Part shown: positions 26,200-35,457 of the stretch, one piece after another
Position numbering within the stretch: position 1 is the first letter of the stretch
How the letters are laid out: each line of letters opens with the position of its first letter
Notes under the pieces: model-generated
Seen by the model: only the letters and a program-made list of their open reading frames with translations
The model's database searches: none
Told to the model about the DNA's origin: nothing
Program-made: the position numbers and the translations under genes
DNA from: Pseudomonas viridiflava
Lineage (GTDB): Bacteria; Pseudomonadota; Gammaproteobacteria; Pseudomonadales; Pseudomonadaceae
Assembly: GCF_900602065.1 (NCBI RefSeq)
Contig: NZ_UWFN01000116.1
Coordinates: 434,001 to 498,000, forward strand
Length of the DNA stretch: 64,000 bases
Direction of reading: 5' to 3'

Positions 26200-27432
26200 G
26201 TGCTGAAACATATCTCTGTGGCCGAGCTGCGGCTTGGCATGTATGTACACGAATTCTGTGGCTCAGGGATAGAGCAGTCATTCTGGAAACACGGATTCAT
26301 GCTCTCTAACGAGCATGATCTACAACGCATCCTTGATGCCAGAGTCGCTGAGCTCTGGATTGATGACAGCAGAGGTGTCAGCCCGCCCCCCGCCAACGCT
26401 CTCAAGCCAGACCCAACGCTGCCCACCAGCCTGCAGAACATCGCCAGCCGACCGATTCCGCACCGTGTTGCACTCAATCAGGAAATCTCCAGATCTCTCA
26501 AGCTCTGCGCCCATTCCAGGGCAGCAGTCGAGAAGATGTTCAGCGATTTGCGCATGGGCCGGATCATTGAAATGGAGCAGGTCAGCGAACTGGTCGAAGA
26601 AATCTCCGACTCGATTTCACGGCATCCTGATGCGTTGATCAGTCTGGCGCGCCTGAAAACCTGCGATGAATACACCTACATGCACTCGGTTGCGGTTTGC
26701 GCGCTGATGATCGCCCTTGCCCGTCAGCTTGGGCTGCCGCCTGCATTGGTTCATGAGGCGGGTATCGCCGGGCTGATGCATGACATTGGCAAAGTGGTGA
26801 TCCCGCTGACCATCCTCAACAAGCCGGGCGCGCTCAGCGATGAGGAATTCGCGACCATGCGCAGCCATTCCGAGTGTGGCGCCAATATGCTGATGCAGAG
26901 CCAGCATTTCAGCCCGCGCGTCATGGACGTCTGCCTGCATCACCATGAAAAGATCGATGGCACCGGTTACCCGCACAGACTGGCTGGCAGCCAGATTAGC
27001 CTGTTCGCCCGGATGGGCGCGGTATGCGATGTCTATGACGCCGTCACATCGGACCGCCCCTACAAAGAAGCGTGGGGGCCTGCCGAAGCCATACACCGCA
27101 TGGCTCAATGGCAAGGCCACTTTGATGAAAAGGTCTTTCAGGCGTTCGTCAAATGCGTCGGTATCTATCCGGTCGGCGCGCTGGTTCGCCTGCAAAGCGG
27201 ACGCATTGGCGTGGTCACCGAGCAGCATGAAAAGTCGTTGCTCACACCCAAGGTCCGGGTGTTCTTTTGTGCCAACAGCCATCAACACATCCCGCAGACC
27301 ACCCTCAACCTCGCGGCGTTAGTGGGTCAGGAGCGCATCGTGGGTCGTGAATCAGCGAAGGAATGGGGGTTCGGTAATCTGGACGAATTGTGGTCGGAAT
27401 CGAGCGTAGGGACCAAGTCGCATGTTGGCTAG
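26200..27432 (+). CDS. HD-GYP domain protein, probable cyclic-di-GMP phosphodiesterase
   Basis: The protein has 410 residues from GTG 26200 (VLKHISVAELRLGMYVHEFCGSG); GTG 26164 would give 422. The N-terminal DUF3391 domain (about 1-115) is followed by an HD-GYP domain: LMHDIGKVVIP (His194, Asp195), HHEKIDGTGYP (GYP near 256-258) and the metal-site histidines SHSECG and HHH. All residues needed for c-di-GMP hydrolysis appear present. It lies directly after the chemoreceptor gene, so chemotaxis and second-messenger turnover may be coexpressed. The short spacer contains only a hairpin. Confidence 0.9.
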   Translation: MLKHISVAELRLGMYVHEFCGSGIEQSFWKHGFMLSNEHDLQRILDARVAELWIDDSRGVSPPPANALKPDPTLPTSLQNIASRPIPHRVALNQEISRSLKLCAHSRAAVEKMFSDLRMGRIIEMEQVSELVEEISDSISRHPDALISLARLKTCDEYTYMHSVAVCALMIALARQLGLPPALVHEAGIAGLMHDIGKVVIPLTILNKPGALSDEEFATMRSHSECGANMLMQSQHFSPRVMDVCLHHHEKIDGTGYPHRLAGSQISLFARMGAVCDVYDAVTSDRPYKEAWGPAEAIHRMAQWQGHFDEKVFQAFVKCVGIYPVGALVRLQSGRIGVVTEQHEKSLLTPKVRVFFCANSHQHIPQTTLNLAALVGQERIVGRESAKEWGFGNLDELWSESSVGTKSHVG

Positions 27433-27443
27433 TGCACAGACCT

Positions 27444-27584
27444 TGTAGGCGCTGCCGAAGGCTGCGAAGCCATTTTCCTGCATAACCGCCCTGTGGGACC
27501 GGATTCATCCGGGAAGAGGCCAGTACAGCCGACACATCCGCATCGTCATGAACATCGCCTTCCCGGATGAATCCGGTCCTACAG
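27444..27584. repeat. REP half plus complete REPIN of another class
   Basis: A half element (TTGTAGGCGCTGCCGAAGG, 27443-27461) is followed by a REPIN at 27491-27584 whose ends CTGTGGGACCGGATTCATCC and GGATGAATCCGGTCCTACAG are nearly exact inverses. Two classes thus sit in tandem in the gap between the convergent HD-GYP and NTF2-like genes. Confidence 0.88.
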
Positions 27585-27648
27585 GATTTTTGTCGCACAT
27601 CAACTCGTGGGCAGCCGTAAAAGCTGCCCATAGGGTTCTGCATTTACA

Positions 27649-28083
27649 TCAGAACTTGAACGCCTGACGCCCGATCAGCAGCCATTTCCCGCCCTGCTTC
27701 TGCCAGATCTGGAAGTTTTCGATTTCGGTAGGAACCACCTTGCCACTGTTCACTGCATCGGCGGAAAAGTGGTTGCGAACCAGTGCGGTATCACCCGACA
27801 GGGTGACGTGCTGCTTCTGCATCTCAAGCCTGTTGAAAGCGCTCTTGCCCGTTTCGATATCGGCAATAAACGCTTTCTTGTCCTGAATGTTTCCGCTGGA
27901 ATGCCCGTAAGTGAGGTTCTCAGCGGTCAACGCCTGCAGTTGCGCAATATCTTTGTGCCACATGGCTTGGGTAAGTTGATCGACAGCCTTTTCTACATCA
28001 GCCTGATCCGACGCCTGGGCAGTTGCAACGTAGCCACTGAACAGGCAGAGAAATGCAGCGAGCAGTTTGAAACTCTTGGTCAT
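27649..28083 (-). CDS. exported NTF2-like (DUF4440/SnoaL) protein
   Basis: The 144-residue protein has a signal peptide (MTKSFKLLAAFLCLFSGYVATAQA) and a mature domain of about 120 residues with the NTF2-like pattern: paired helices at the start (VEKAVDQLTQAMWHKDIAQLQALTAENLTYGHSSG) and a WQKQGGKWLLIGRQAFKF end. Such domains often serve as binding or auxiliary catalytic proteins. A possible operator dyad is 45-69 bp upstream. Function unknown. Confidence 0.8.
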   Translation of the reverse strand: MTKSFKLLAAFLCLFSGYVATAQASDQADVEKAVDQLTQAMWHKDIAQLQALTAENLTYGHSSGNIQDKKAFIADIETGKSAFNRLEMQKQHVTLSGDTALVRNHFSADAVNSGKVVPTEIENFQIWQKQGGKWLLIGRQAFKF

Positions 28084-28127
28084 GGTTGTTCCTTGTTATT
28101 GTTAATTGGTGACGCGTACAAGGTCGA

Positions 28128-28152
28128 GTTGTCTTATACGACGTCTTACAAC
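28128..28152. promoter_or_regulatory. dyad upstream of the NTF2-like gene
   Basis: GTTGTCTTATAC-GAC-GTCTTACAAC is an imperfect palindrome with outer GTTGT/ACAAC arms and an inner GTCTTA direct repeat. It resembles GntR/FCD-type operators in form only. Confidence 0.35.
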
Positions 28153-28277
28153 ATAGCTTATTTATCAAGCCAGGCAAACGTGATTTTCAAGCCTGAGGTT
28201 TTAGCCGATTAAACCCATACTTATTTGTGGTTATTAAACAGTCGCTTTTTTAAAAACGTCGGGACCTGAAACGCAAA

Positions 28278-28310
28278 AACCCGGCATTGCCATTAAGGCA
28301 GTGCCGGGTT
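28278..28310 (-). terminator. intrinsic terminator of mqo
   Basis: Stem AACCCGGCA-TGCC with one internal mismatch, loop ATTA, followed on the minus strand by GTTTTTGCG. It lies 66 bp after the mqo stop. Confidence 0.85.
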
Positions 28311-28375
28311 TCTGGTTCGGGTTTCAAGTGGCCATTGCTGACCGCTTCACCCGTTACCGCTGAAGATAAGGCGTG

Positions 28376-30028
28376 TTACAGAGCCATATCAGCAGCTGGG
28401 TTGCTTGGCTGCGGTTTGGCCGGCTTGGCCGGTGCAGCGCTGGCAGCAGGGTATGCAGCCGGGTCGATCACTGGAGGCTTGGTCAGTTGCAGCACTTCAG
28501 CAGTGTAATCCCACGACTGCTGAACACGCTCAGGCGAGCCATTCAGCTTGGTGCCGTAGCTCGGAACGATCTGGCGCATACGGGCTTGCCACTCAGGAGT
28601 AGCAACCTTGTCCTTGAAAGCCTTTTCAAGCACGTCGATCATGATCGGAGGAGCAGTCGAGGCACCTGGGGAGGCGCCCAGCAGACCAGCGATAGAACGG
28701 TCCTGGGAGAAAACAACTTCAGTACCCAGTTTCAACACACCGCCTTTCTCGGCATCGCGCTTGATGATCTGCACGCGTTGACCGGCCTGCCACAAGCGCC
28801 AGTCTTCTTTCTTGGCGTGAGGGAAGTACTCTTTCAGCGCGTTGAAGCGATCGTCATCCGACATCATCAACTGACCTGCCAGGTACTCGATCAGCGGGTA
28901 TTGCTCAACGCCAACCTTGGTCATCGGCCACACGTTATGAGTCGTGGTGGTCGACAGCAGGTCAAGGTAGGAACCTTCCTTGAGGAACTTGGTGGAGAAG
29001 GTTGCGAACGGGCCAAACAGAATCATGCGCTTGCCGTCCAGGACACGGGTGTCCAGGTGCGGTACGGACATGGGTGGCGCGCCAGTCGAGGCGATACCGT
29101 AGGCCTTGGCCATATGCTGAAGGGCGATGTCCTGGTTCTCGGTGACCAGGAACGAGCCGCCTACCGGGAAGCCACCGTATTCGCGGGCTTCAGGGATGTC
29201 AGCTTTCTGCAGCAGCTTCAACGCGCCGCCGCCAGCACCGACAAACACGAACTTCGCGTCTGTACCGTGGCTGGTACCGTCTTTCAGGTTTTTGTATTCA
29301 ACGTGCCAGCTGCCGTCCTTGTTGCGAGTGATTTCCTGGACTTCGCTCGACAACTTCAGGTCGAAGACAGGCTTGGTCTGCAGGTTGGCAACGTATTGGC
29401 GAGTGACTTCGCCCCAGTTCGCATCGGTGCCGAGCGGCGACCAGGTAGCGGCGATTTTCTGGCTTGGATCACGGCCTTCCATCATCAGTGGAACCCACTG
29501 CTTGATCTGAGCCTGATCTTCGCTGTACTGCATGCCGGCGAACAACGGGCTGGTTTTCAGCGCTTCGTAGCGGGCCTTGAGGAATTTCACGTTATCGTCA
29601 CCCCACATGAAGCTCATGTGCGGAGTCGAGTTGATGAAGGAATGCGGGTTTTTCAGGACGCCGTTCTTGACCTGCCACGCCATGAATTGACGAGTGACCT
29701 GAAACGCTTCGTTGATCTCGATGGCCTTGGCGATCTCGATCTTGCCGTCTTTACCGTACGGGGTGTAGTTCGACTCAGCCAGGGCGGAGTGACCGGTACC
29801 GGCGTTGTTCCAGCCGTTGGAGCTTTCTTCGGCAACCTTGTCGAGACGCTCGACCATTTCCATGGTCCAGGTCGGCTCCAGCTCGTTGAGCCATGTGCCC
29901 AGCGTGGCGCTCATGATGCCGCCGCCGATCAACAGGACGTCAACTTTTTTTGCTTCAGCTGCATGCAAGGGCGAAAGTCCCATCGACATCGCCAGGCCCA
30001 GAAGGGCCGTGTTCACTTTTTTTAACAT
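28376..30028 (-). CDS. mqo: malate:quinone oxidoreductase
   Basis: The 550-residue FAD enzyme oxidises L-malate to oxaloacetate and passes electrons to the quinone pool. Family features are [24 protein letters not shown] (FAD-binding, about 30-52), [24 protein letters not shown] and FPVGGSFLV, and the C-terminal [21 protein letters not shown]. Start ATG 30028 gives [23 protein letters not shown], which looks like an export or membrane-anchor sequence ahead of the flavin domain. The C-terminus ends in an Ala/Pro-rich tail. Upstream ATGs give no sensible N-terminus. It is monocistronic, with a terminator after it. Confidence 0.95.
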   Translation of the reverse strand: MLKKVNTALLGLAMSMGLSPLHAAEAKKVDVLLIGGGIMSATLGTWLNELEPTWTMEMVERLDKVAEESSNGWNNAGTGHSALAESNYTPYGKDGKIEIAKAIEINEAFQVTRQFMAWQVKNGVLKNPHSFINSTPHMSFMWGDDNVKFLKARYEALKTSPLFAGMQYSEDQAQIKQWVPLMMEGRDPSQKIAATWSPLGTDANWGEVTRQYVANLQTKPVFDLKLSSEVQEITRNKDGSWHVEYKNLKDGTSHGTDAKFVFVGAGGGALKLLQKADIPEAREYGGFPVGGSFLVTENQDIALQHMAKAYGIASTGAPPMSVPHLDTRVLDGKRMILFGPFATFSTKFLKEGSYLDLLSTTTTHNVWPMTKVGVEQYPLIEYLAGQLMMSDDDRFNALKEYFPHAKKEDWRLWQAGQRVQIIKRDAEKGGVLKLGTEVVFSQDRSIAGLLGASPGASTAPPIMIDVLEKAFKDKVATPEWQARMRQIVPSYGTKLNGSPERVQQSWDYTAEVLQLTKPPVIDPAAYPAASAAPAKPAKPQPSNPAADMAL

Positions 30029-30451
30029 ACTGTGATTTCCAGGATAGAACGTCATCCCTTCGTCAGTCTGAGCAATAGCTGCCCGGTTACACGCATGCGA
30101 CATGGCATTTCGTGAACCCCGGCAATCGGCAGGACCAACGACTGGACATACAAGGCTGATTTACTGCTACCAACCTCACTCTCTTGTCTCTCCTGAGCTG
30201 ACTTCTTGTTTGCCATTGTTTTCAGCTGCTGAGTGACATTGTATCTCTTGGTACATCGTCGGAATAAACAGCCCGACAACCTTGTTACAACCAGCACCCT
30301 GGCCTTTCACGGAACAACTTCTGATACTTGCGGCATCAGACGATCATGCGATGTTAAGCACATATGTACACGTGTTTCGGGAACCGCGAACGGTAATTGT
30401 AATCCGATACAGGTTGCGGAGCGAACTTTTACCGATAATCAAACGTGCGTA
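30029..30451. other. 423-bp upstream region of mqo
   Basis: No credible gene is seen; the two ORFs here have no domain features. It should hold the mqo promoter. A dyad TCTGAT-N9-ATCAGA lies at 30320-30340 and a short GTCGG/CCGAC hairpin near 30260-30280. Confidence 0.4.
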
Positions 30452-31156
30452 TTAATCAATAGTGTCATTGGACGCGGGTCTTTGACGCGCATCGACAAGC
30501 GCTTTGGCTTGTCGCGTCAACTGATCCAGATGCCGATCACGCTGTTTCTCAGCCTCTATCATCGGCCGTTTTCCGTGCTGCTGAAGTAGATAAGAATGAA
30601 TTTGCCGAATCTCCAGCGAATTGTAGATCGGCGCAACGTCCAGTACCGCCACCAGCCCATCAATACCGTGATCCCGGGTGTTCATCAGCACCTGCGGGCC
30701 GCGGGCTGCCAGGACCTGAAAACCCATGGCCTCGAAGCGCGGCACAGCTGCAGCGCGACAGGCAAGTTCGGCGTGCGGGTAGCGTCCGGTCATCTCCTGG
30801 AGCATGCTGCGCGCCACGCCTTTGCGGCGCTGGGTGGCCTGCACGGCCATAAACGCTACCGCGCAGGCATCCGGATCATCCTTGGCCGGCAAATACAGGA
30901 GAAAGCCGATAACTGTGTCCGGCTCTTCAGCATCCAGCGCGACGATCAATTCCACAGGGATCCCTTTGGACCCGTCCATAGCCTCGATATAAAGGTGAAC
31001 CTCGAAGCCGACGCCGTATTGATAGAGGCTGTACAACGGATTGCTGGGCGCGATGTTGACCATGCTGATGTCGGTGACGTAATCCACCACCAACTGCATG
31101 ATCTGGCTTTTGATGGACTCGGGTGGCGGGTTTTCAAAGCGGGTGACGGTGAACAT
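30452..31156 (-). CDS. GNAT family N-acetyltransferase
   Basis: The 234-residue protein has the GNAT acetyl-CoA loop: VAFMAVQATQRRKGVARSMLQEMTGRYP (R/Q-x-x-G-x-A as RRKGVA), strand 4 VIGFLLYLP, and the C-terminal AAAVPRFEAMGFQVLAARGPQVLM. A polar C-terminal extension of about 70 residues follows. Start MFTVTRFENPPPESIKSQ at 31156 is chosen; the reading frame upstream continues into a REPIN and is not coding. Acceptor substrate unknown. Confidence 0.83.
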   Translation of the reverse strand: MFTVTRFENPPPESIKSQIMQLVVDYVTDISMVNIAPSNPLYSLYQYGVGFEVHLYIEAMDGSKGIPVELIVALDAEEPDTVIGFLLYLPAKDDPDACAVAFMAVQATQRRKGVARSMLQEMTGRYPHAELACRAAAVPRFEAMGFQVLAARGPQVLMNTRDHGIDGLVAVLDVAPIYNSLEIRQIHSYLLQQHGKRPMIEAEKQRDRHLDQLTRQAKALVDARQRPASNDTID

Positions 31157-31322
31157 CGGGGTAGCGGCTCCAGACTTCAAGGCATGTCCGGGCCGATGCG
31201 ATCCACCCGAAGCGCAACAATCATACGCGCTCTTGGTCGATAAACCGAACGCGCAACGCACAATGTACTTGCGGGCAGCGCCCATCAAAAAACTGCAAAC
31301 CACTGAATTGAAATGCGCTTTC

Positions 31323-31394
31323 TGTAGGAGCTGCCGAAGGCTGCGAAGCATTTATCCTGACATACCGCCATCGCAGCCTTCGGCAACTCCTGCA
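31323..31394. repeat. REPIN (GTAGGAGCTGCCGAAGGCTG class)
   Basis: TGTAGGAGCTGCCGAAGGCT is mirrored by AGCCTTCGGCAACTCCTGCA with two changes. It is in the 327-bp gap between the divergent GNAT and dienelactone hydrolase genes; the hydrolase promoter should be in the last 90 bp. Confidence 0.9.
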
Positions 31395-31483
31395 AGTCCA
31401 GTGCTTGCTGCAAGACAGGATCCGTTTGCCTCACTCGCAAAGACTGCTTTAATCAGCCGACTGACCGAAGAAGGAGCGAGCAG

Positions 31484-32371
31484 ATGGAGCGTCTCACCGC
31501 GAAAGATTTTTCCCCGGAACTGCTTGAGTTGTACGACTACTACGCCCACGGCAAGATCAACCGACGTGAGTTTCTTGATCGCGCCGCTGCGTTCACCGTA
31601 TTCGGCCTGACGGCCAGCGCAGTACTGGCCTCGTTAAGCCCAAACTATGCGCTGGCCCAACAGGTAGAATTCACCGACCCGGATATCGTCGCCGAGTACG
31701 TCACCTACCCATCGCCCAAAGGTCATGGGCAGGTCCGCGCGTATCTGGTGCGCCCGGCAAAGGCCACCGGCAAGCTACCTGCAGTGGTCGTTGCACATGA
31801 AAATCGCGGGCTCAACCCCTATATCGAAGACGTCGCTCGCCGCGTGGCGAAAGCCGGCTTCATCGCCCTCGCCCCCGATGGCCTGAGCTCAGTGGGCGGC
31901 TACCCGGGTAACGATGACAAAGGTCGCGAGCTGCAGCAGACCGTCAACCCGGAAAAACTGATGAACGACTTCTTCGCTGCCATCGAGTGGATGATGAAGC
32001 ACGACGCAAGCACCGGCAAAGTCGGCATCACCGGCTTTTGTTACGGCGGCGGTGTTGCCAACGCCGCAGCCGTCGCATACCCCGAACTGGCCGCCGCCGT
32101 ACCCTTCTACGGACGCCAGGCCAACACCGAAGACGTGCCGCGAATCAAGGCACCGCTATTGATCCACTACGGCGAACTGGACACCCGCATCAATGAAGGC
32201 GCAGCGGCTTATGAGCAGGCATTGAAAGCGGCCGGCAAAACGTATCAGGCCTATGTTTATCCGGGCGCCAACCATGGTTTCCATAACGACTCCACTCCGC
32301 GCTACGACGACGCGGCCGCCAGGCTGGCCTGGGACCGGACGCTGGAGTGGTTTAACAAGTACCTGGTTTGA
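31484..32371 (+). CDS. dienelactone hydrolase family protein with Tat signal
   Basis: The 295-residue protein has an unusually placed twin-arginine motif, INRREFLDRAA, at about residues 24-34 after a hydrophilic N-region, then a hydrophobic run and ALA/QQ, as in Tat-exported dienelactone-hydrolase homologues. The catalytic domain has the Cys nucleophile in GFCYGGG (Cys186), an acid near HYGELDTR and a histidine in PGANHGFHND. The family hydrolyses dienelactones or other esters. AGAAGGAG precedes the start. Periplasmic location is inferred from the Tat motif. Confidence 0.88.
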   Translation: MERLTAKDFSPELLELYDYYAHGKINRREFLDRAAAFTVFGLTASAVLASLSPNYALAQQVEFTDPDIVAEYVTYPSPKGHGQVRAYLVRPAKATGKLPAVVVAHENRGLNPYIEDVARRVAKAGFIALAPDGLSSVGGYPGNDDKGRELQQTVNPEKLMNDFFAAIEWMMKHDASTGKVGITGFCYGGGVANAAAVAYPELAAAVPFYGRQANTEDVPRIKAPLLIHYGELDTRINEGAAAYEQALKAAGKTYQAYVYPGANHGFHNDSTPRYDDAAARLAWDRTLEWFNKYLV

Positions 32372-32381
32372 GATAAATCGC

Positions 32382-32462
32382 TGCGGTCTGCCGGCCGATC
32401 CCCGGCTTGAACACTTGGGAGTCTGGCCGACTGCCAGCCAGTCAGAATGACCGCAGACCGCA
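32382..32462. repeat. inverted repeat between convergent genes
   Basis: TGCGGTCTGC (32382-32391) and GCAGACCGCA (32453-32462) are exact complements 61 bases apart, extendable by three pairs with one bulge. They span the gap between the convergent hydrolase and DUF3592 genes. Confidence 0.6.
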
Positions 32463-32466
32463 GGCG

Positions 32467-32952
32467 TCAGTAATAACGGTCTTCAGCCTTCAAAATCCCG
32501 ATGCGTCTGATCGTCCACAGCGAGATCAATAGCGTCAGCAACGCCAGCGACAAGCAGCCAGTCATGATGAAAAAACCTGGGCGATGACTGTTGAGCTTGC
32601 CTGAAAAAGAGTTTTTCGACGGGAACCAGCGCGAGTACAGAACCGGCACCGTCTGCCCCACCTCGTACGACTCGCTCTTCTCGGGCCAGTCACGAACGTA
32701 AGCGTCCTCATGGGTTTGCTCGTTCTGATCGACGTAACGGTAGTGGATCAGCTTCATGTCGGAGGTTCTCGAAATATCCTCCACTTGCGTTACGGTCGCG
32801 TTGACTTCGACCGCGCCTGTTTTGATCGCGGCATAAATCAAACCACTGCTTCGCGCCATGGCGGCGAGCACCAACATCACGCAACAAGCGATGATCAACA
32901 GAATGACCCGATTGTAGAGATGGTCTTTTTCAGCCTCACGCGGGTAATACAT
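32467..32952 (-). CDS. DUF3592-like membrane protein
   Basis: The 161-residue protein has two transmembrane helices, at about 16-36 (VILLIIACCVMLVLAAMARSSG) and 126-148 (FFIMTGCLSLALLTLLISLWTI). A central domain of about 85 residues lies between them: AVEVNATVTQVEDI, IHYRYVDQNEQTHED and YEVGQTVPVLYS. This is the DUF3592 pattern. Function unknown; single gene. Confidence 0.78.
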   Translation of the reverse strand: MYYPREAEKDHLYNRVILLIIACCVMLVLAAMARSSGLIYAAIKTGAVEVNATVTQVEDISRTSDMKLIHYRYVDQNEQTHEDAYVRDWPEKSESYEVGQTVPVLYSRWFPSKNSFSGKLNSHRPGFFIMTGCLSLALLTLLISLWTIRRIGILKAEDRYY

Positions 32953-33170
32953 TTAACGGTCCTTCGTATAGAAACAGTGATGGGTCAGGCAGCGGACGGC
33001 ACCGTACCAGCGGGCAGAATGCGTGTCAAAAAGCCATCAACGCAGCAGGTATCTGACGAGAACTCGGCCCTTCTGCGTTGCGATAAAAGCAACAGAGCTA
33101 TTCCGTCACAAGGATTGATGGCATCCCCTTTGCCTGCCCATACTCGGTCGACCCCAAAAAGGAGAAGGCC

Positions 33171-33947
33171 ATGGATTCCCTTTGGCAGCGCCTGCAGGAT
33201 CAAGCCCGTCAGTTAGCCGAGCGCAATCCCGTATTGAGCCAATATGTGCAGCAAGGGATTGTGTCGCAGCCCTCCTTCGAAACAGCGCTGGCAGCGAATC
33301 TTGCCCGGCAGCTCAAAGGCCAGGCCAACAATGCCGACCTGACGAGCTGGTTCACCGACATCATTCGCGCCCATCCCGATATCGCATCAGCCGCAGCGGC
33401 AGACATCAACCACCTGGTGATCGTCAACCCGGCCTGCCCCGATCACCTGACCGCATTTCTGACCTTTCGGGGCATCCAGGCGGTGCAGGCCTATCGCATC
33501 GGCCACACGCTGTGGAATGAGGGTGATATCCAGAGCGCAGTGCTGGTCCAGAACTGGGCAGCCAACACCTGGAGCATTGATATTCACCCGGCGGCCAGGC
33601 TAGGCAAAGCGCTGTTCGTGGATCACGGCATCGGTCTGGTCATCGGCGAGACTGCTGTGGTTGAAGACGAAGTCAGCCTCTGGCATGGCGTGACACTGGG
33701 CAGCACACTCGCGGAAGTCGGCGACCGTCATCCCAAGATCCGCCGAGGCGCATTGATCTGCGCAGGCGCCACGGTACTGGGCAACATAGAAGTCGGCGCC
33801 AAAGCCATCGTGGCTGCCAATGCCGTGGTGCTCAAGCCGGTACCCGCGGGCGCAGTAGTCGCAGGCACACCGGCAAAAATCGTCGGTAGCGCACCGTATT
33901 CGCTGGCGACCCTGACCTCGAAAACCATCACCGAACGGGAGCAATGA
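33171..33947 (+). CDS. serine O-acetyltransferase (CysE family)
   Basis: The 258-residue protein has the N-terminal helical domain (1-135) and the left-handed beta-helix with hexapeptide repeats (about 140-240): DIHPAARLGKALFVDHGIGLVIGETAVVEDEVSLWHGVTLGS, then GAKAIVAANAVVLKPVPAGAVVAGTPAKIV. It acetylates serine for cysteine synthesis. SLWHGVTLGST differs from the more common ILHGVTLGGT, and a housekeeping CysE is probably elsewhere. AGGAGAAGG precedes the start. Its stop overlaps the next gene in ATGA. Confidence 0.9.
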   Translation: MDSLWQRLQDQARQLAERNPVLSQYVQQGIVSQPSFETALAANLARQLKGQANNADLTSWFTDIIRAHPDIASAAAADINHLVIVNPACPDHLTAFLTFRGIQAVQAYRIGHTLWNEGDIQSAVLVQNWAANTWSIDIHPAARLGKALFVDHGIGLVIGETAVVEDEVSLWHGVTLGSTLAEVGDRHPKIRRGALICAGATVLGNIEVGAKAIVAANAVVLKPVPAGAVVAGTPAKIVGSAPYSLATLTSKTITEREQ

Positions 33948-34840
33948 TCATGGCCGCAGCCGCTCAATCCCCACAAGGCGTTGACCACCCGCTGGTTACC
34001 GTCCGCAATCACCCGCAAGCCCTGGAGCGGTACCGCAAGATGGGTTTTGCGCCCTCGCCCGTCAGCTATCACCCATGGGGCACCGTCACCACGCTAGTGA
34101 TGTTCCCGAGCAACTTCATCGAGATCATCGCCGTGGATGACGCCTCGAAATTTGGCACTAATTCGGTGAACGGCTTTTGCTTTGGTCGCCAGTTGGGCAA
34201 GTTTCTCGATCGCGGCGAAGAAGGTGTTTCGCTGGTGGCGCTGCACAGCAAGGACGCCGATGCTGACTACTCGCGCCTCACAGAAGCGGGGTTGGCGAGT
34301 CAGGGCCGTATCGATTTCCGGCGCAAAATGACCTTGCCCGATGGCAGCCCGGATGAAGCCGTCGTCTCGCTAGGACTGTTCATGGATGAAGAGCATCCAG
34401 ACGTGTCCAACTTCATCTGCCATCAACACCGCCCGGAATTGATCTGGGTGCCGGAATGGCAAAATCATCCCAACGGTGCCAATGGCATCCTTGCAGTGAC
34501 TTACCTTGCAGAACCGGCGCAACTGGAGTCTCGCTGGAAGGCACTGTATGGCGATGCCGTTCGCTATAACGGCGATGTACTGGAGGCTGACACCGGCTGT
34601 GGCGTATTGCGCGCGATGTCGCTGAGCACGGCTAAAACCGAGTTTGCCGGGGTCAGCTTGCCTGAGGCCGCGAACGAGCGGCCCCACGCGATTGCCCTGC
34701 GGATCAATAGCAAAAATCTGCACGCAGCGCGGACGATTATCGAGAGCAATCAGGTGCCCCATCATGCTGACTCAACGCGCCTGCTCATTGAGCCATCGGC
34801 CGCAGGGAATGTGATTCTGGAGCTGGTTCAGACGCGTTGA
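33944..34840 (+). CDS. VOC-superfamily protein (glyoxalase-like domain)
   Basis: The 298-residue protein starts in an ATGA overlap with cysE; ATG 33950 is an alternative. The N-terminal half has the glyoxalase-like pattern HPLVTVRNHPQALERYRKMGFAPSPVSYHPWGT, then VMFPSNFIEIIAVDD; the second half appears to repeat the fold (NGILAVTYLAEPAQLESRW). Such proteins are metal-dependent lyases, dioxygenases or binding proteins. Coupling with CysE suggests a role tied to serine or cysteine metabolism, but no reaction can be named. Confidence 0.78.
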   Translation: MIMAAAAQSPQGVDHPLVTVRNHPQALERYRKMGFAPSPVSYHPWGTVTTLVMFPSNFIEIIAVDDASKFGTNSVNGFCFGRQLGKFLDRGEEGVSLVALHSKDADADYSRLTEAGLASQGRIDFRRKMTLPDGSPDEAVVSLGLFMDEEHPDVSNFICHQHRPELIWVPEWQNHPNGANGILAVTYLAEPAQLESRWKALYGDAVRYNGDVLEADTGCGVLRAMSLSTAKTEFAGVSLPEAANERPHAIALRINSKNLHAARTIIESNQVPHHADSTRLLIEPSAAGNVILELVQTR

Positions 34841-34856
34841 GAATTGCAAGCAGCCC

Positions 34857-35444
34857 TCAGGCGTCTTCGCTACCCGGGACGTCCAGCGCGTCACCGATCG
34901 CATAAAAATGTCCACCCGCGATGTAGTGCAAGCTGCGCCACGCAGGATCGGCAGTTTCGAAATGCCAGTGCCCGTCCTTGAACACACGCGTGTCAGCCCA
35001 TGCCCCGACGACTTCACCAATGAACAAGTCGTAACTCGACTGATTGTGCGGTTCAGGGATCAGGCGGCACGCCAGCCAGGCGGAACACCCGGCCACAAAT
35101 GGCAGGTCATGGCCGGGAACGTCAAACAGCTCCACGCCAGAACGCTGCAGTTTGTCCGCCTCATTGAACAAGCTCCGCGTGCCCACTTCATGGGTCAGTT
35201 GCAATTGCGCAGCCGTCGGCACCTGAATCACAAACAGGCCGCTTTTCTCAACCAGTTCTCGGGTTTTGGCAATTTTGTCGAGGACTACAGTGAGTTTGGC
35301 AGGCATAAAATCCAGCGCACAGGCCCAAGCGGCCGCCATGACGTTGTCGACCCCTTCGTGCCTGGCAGAGACGAGCACTGTCGGCCCGTGATTGAGCAAA
35401 CGGTAGGCCTTGGCCGGATCAACGGGGGCAATAAATTCGTTCAC
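34857..35444 (-). CDS. flavin reductase family protein (FMN-binding split barrel)
   Basis: The 195-residue protein has the split-barrel FMN-binding fold: NHGPTVLVSARHEGVDNVMAAAWACALDFMPAKLTVVLDK, then GLFVIQVPT and RSLHYIAGGHFYAIGDALDV at the end. Members supply reduced flavin to monooxygenases or use bound FMN. It follows the aminotransferase gene by 13 bp on the same strand, so they are probably cotranscribed. Convergent with the VOC gene. Confidence 0.87.
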   Translation of the reverse strand: MNEFIAPVDPAKAYRLLNHGPTVLVSARHEGVDNVMAAAWACALDFMPAKLTVVLDKIAKTRELVEKSGLFVIQVPTAAQLQLTHEVGTRSLFNEADKLQRSGVELFDVPGHDLPFVAGCSAWLACRLIPEPHNQSSYDLFIGEVVGAWADTRVFKDGHWHFETADPAWRSLHYIAGGHFYAIGDALDVPGSEDA

Positions 35445-35457
35445 AGAAATACCTTAT

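Noticed and set aside
28373..30025. Open frame of 550 codons on the plus strand opposite mqo
   Set aside because: It mirrors the mqo coding frame, has no domain features, and the minus-strand protein is a clear malate:quinone oxidoreductase.
30233..30589. 118-codon frame upstream of mqo
   Set aside because: Low-quality composition, overlaps the end of the GNAT gene on the other strand, and no start signal.
31157..31351. N-terminal extension of the GNAT protein beginning MLRSLRQLLQ
   Set aside because: The extension is translated REPIN sequence; the same peptide start appears from the REPIN at 43420-43491 in an unrelated frame.
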